From contig CAKTNW010000041.1 of the NCBI GenBank assembly GCA_934589145.1, positions 1 through 15,625 of the forward strand: DNA of 15,625 nt, given 5' to 3'. The DNA comes from an uncultured Oscillospiraceae bacterium. Lineage in GTDB: Bacteria > Bacillota > Clostridia > Oscillospirales > Oscillospiraceae. Of the stretch, positions 14,738 to 15,625 are shown piece after piece (position 1 is the stretch's first letter; every line of letters starts with the position of its first letter). The translations under genes and the position numbers were made by a program. The notes below the pieces were generated by a model. It made no database searches. It was not told the origin of the DNA and saw nothing but the letters and a program-made list of their open reading frames with translations.

Positions 14738-14995
14738 ATGAATTGCCCCAAATGCGGAAAAGAAATGCTGTGCGGCTCGATGCATACGCAGAAGTACCCT
14801 TATTGGACACAGCAGAAACTGCGGGTTTTCAAATCGCCGACCGACATGATTTACTTTGGGCCTTTTGGCGATGACGATACAACGATGTTTACACGAGACC
14901 CGTTCCCGGAATTTCCTAACGCGGAAATTTGCCGAAAATGCGGACTGGTCGTTTTCCCTTGTAAAATGATTGAAAAGAAGAACACAAACAAGTAA
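14738..14995 (+). CDS. Small zinc-ribbon protein (DUF6487-like) in the T-box operon
   Basis: An 85-residue protein with one treble-clef or ribbon zinc site: CPKCGKEM (C3, C6) at the N-terminus and CRKCGLVV (C65, C68) near the C-terminus. A middle YPYWTQQKLRV stretch resembles the small PF20097/DUF6487 zinc-ribbon proteins of Firmicutes; this family call comes from memory of the pattern and is moderately sure. GGAGG (14726-14730) is 7 bases before ATG 14738. It lies directly after the T-box terminator and 25 bases before ileS with no terminator between, so it shares Ile-responsive control. It is clearly poorer in GC than ileS and yifB, suggesting later insertion. Function is unknown. Confidence 0.82.
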   Translation: MNCPKCGKEMLCGSMHTQKYPYWTQQKLRVFKSPTDMIYFGPFGDDDTTMFTRDPFPEFPNAEICRKCGLVVFPCKMIEKKNTNK

Positions 14996-15020
14996 TTTAT
15001 TATCATGAAGGAGAAGCAAC

Positions 15021-15625
15021 ATGGAATACAAAAAGACGTTGAACATGCCCAAGAGCGGCTTTCCCATGCGCGCCGGCCTGCCCAAGCGTGAGCCGGACAT
15101 GCTGAAGCACTGGGAGGAGATCGACCTCTATAACGAGCTGCTGAAGAAGAACGAGGGCAAGCCCCTGTTCTCCCTCCATGACGGCCCTCCGTTCTCCAAC
15201 GGCGCGCTGCACATGGGCCATGCCCTGAATAAGTCCCTGAAGGACTTCATCACCCGTATGTATGCCATGCGCGGCTACTACACCCCCTATATCCCTGGCT
15301 GGGATAACCACGGTATGCCCATCGAGTCCGCCATCATCAAGCAGAACAAGCTGAACCACAAGGCCATGAGCGTGGCGGACTTCCGCACCGCCTGCCACGA
15401 GTTTGCCGACCACTATATCGACGTGCAGCGCGAGGGCTTCAAGCGCATGGGCGTCGTGGGCGACTGGGAGCATCCCTACAAGACCATGGACCCCGGCTTC
15501 GAGGCGCAGGAGGTCCGCGTCTTCGGCAAGATGTATCAGAACGGCCATATCTACAAGGGCCTGAAGCCCGTGTACTGGTGCCCCCACGACGAGACGGCCC
15601 TGGCCGAGGCGGAGATCGAGTATAA
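15021..15625 (+). CDS. ileS: Isoleucyl-tRNA synthetase, N-terminal part
   Basis: The first 201 codons of a class I isoleucyl-tRNA synthetase, open to the right edge; the rest is outside the window. DGPPFSNGALHMGHALNK (near residues 54-71) contains the HIGH-type ATP-binding signature HMGH. YTPYIPGWDNHGMPIES is the following conserved active-site block, and YWCPHDETALAEAEIEY leads towards the CP1 editing domain. AAGGAG (15008-15013) precedes ATG 15021 by 7 bases. The Ile-specific T-box upstream independently supports the assignment. It charges tRNA-Ile in the cytoplasm, and its expression should rise when uncharged tRNA-Ile accumulates. Confidence 0.98.
   Translation, partial: MEYKKTLNMPKSGFPMRAGLPKREPDMLKHWEEIDLYNELLKKNEGKPLFSLHDGPPFSNGALHMGHALNKSLKDFITRMYAMRGYYTPYIPGWDNHGMPIESAIIKQNKLNHKAMSVADFRTACHEFADHYIDVQREGFKRMGVVGDWEHPYKTMDPGFEAQEVRVFGKMYQNGHIYKGLKPVYWCPHDETALAEAEIEY

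Noticed and set aside
1..15625. CRISPR array, insertion sequence, prophage or tRNA gene
   Set aside because: I saw no regularly spaced repeats, transposase or integrase motifs, phage genes or tRNA cloverleaf sequences on either strand.

Overview
The window looks like a chromosomal segment of a high-GC, anaerobic gut Clostridia, most likely an Oscillospiraceae (Flavonifractor/Oscillibacter-like). This rests on the first bases of a 16S rRNA gene, a single-polypeptide pyruvate:ferredoxin oxidoreductase, a T-box leader for isoleucyl-tRNA synthetase, ThiI without a rhodanese domain, and Gram-positive style AGGAGG ribosome binding sites. The genus is an inference. The full 16S gene lies outside the left edge.

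Layout. Bases 1-330: 5' end of a 16S rRNA gene on the minus strand, its leader, and a near-consensus rRNA promoter with an A-rich upstream element. Bases 356-3238: a divergent promoter drives an SbcC/Rad50-like (YhaN-type) ATPase with a membrane hairpin, followed by an unrecognised low-GC gene. Bases 3245-4578: a promoter, a four-CxxC zinc-ribbon protein and an Mrp/Nbp35-type Fe-S carrier ATPase, closed by a strong terminator. Bases 4637-5405: a ZIP metal transporter with its own terminator. Bases 5450-6218: a consensus promoter with a palindromic operator candidate and an iron-sulfur-flavoprotein-like reductase. Bases 6219-6558 hold no supported gene. A hairpin at 6559-6595 can terminate both this gene and the convergent nifJ.

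The minus-strand nifJ (6694-10314) is the main energy-metabolism gene: it oxidises pyruvate to acetyl-CoA and reduces ferredoxin. Its leader carries a hairpin just before the ribosome binding site. Divergent from it runs a plus-strand housekeeping cluster, yifB/comM - thiI - pncC - a small membrane protein (10593-14355), with short gaps or translational coupling. The last unit (14395-15625) is a T-box operon with an ATC (Ile) specifier. A small low-GC zinc-ribbon gene stands between the T-box and ileS, which runs off the right edge.

Most of the window is ordinary core genome. The points that most deserve a second look are the zinc-ribbon gene captured inside the ileS T-box operon, the palindrome on the flavoprotein promoter, the SbcC-like membrane ATPase with no SbcD partner visible and an unknown low-GC follower, and the gene-free 340-base tract downstream of the flavoprotein gene.
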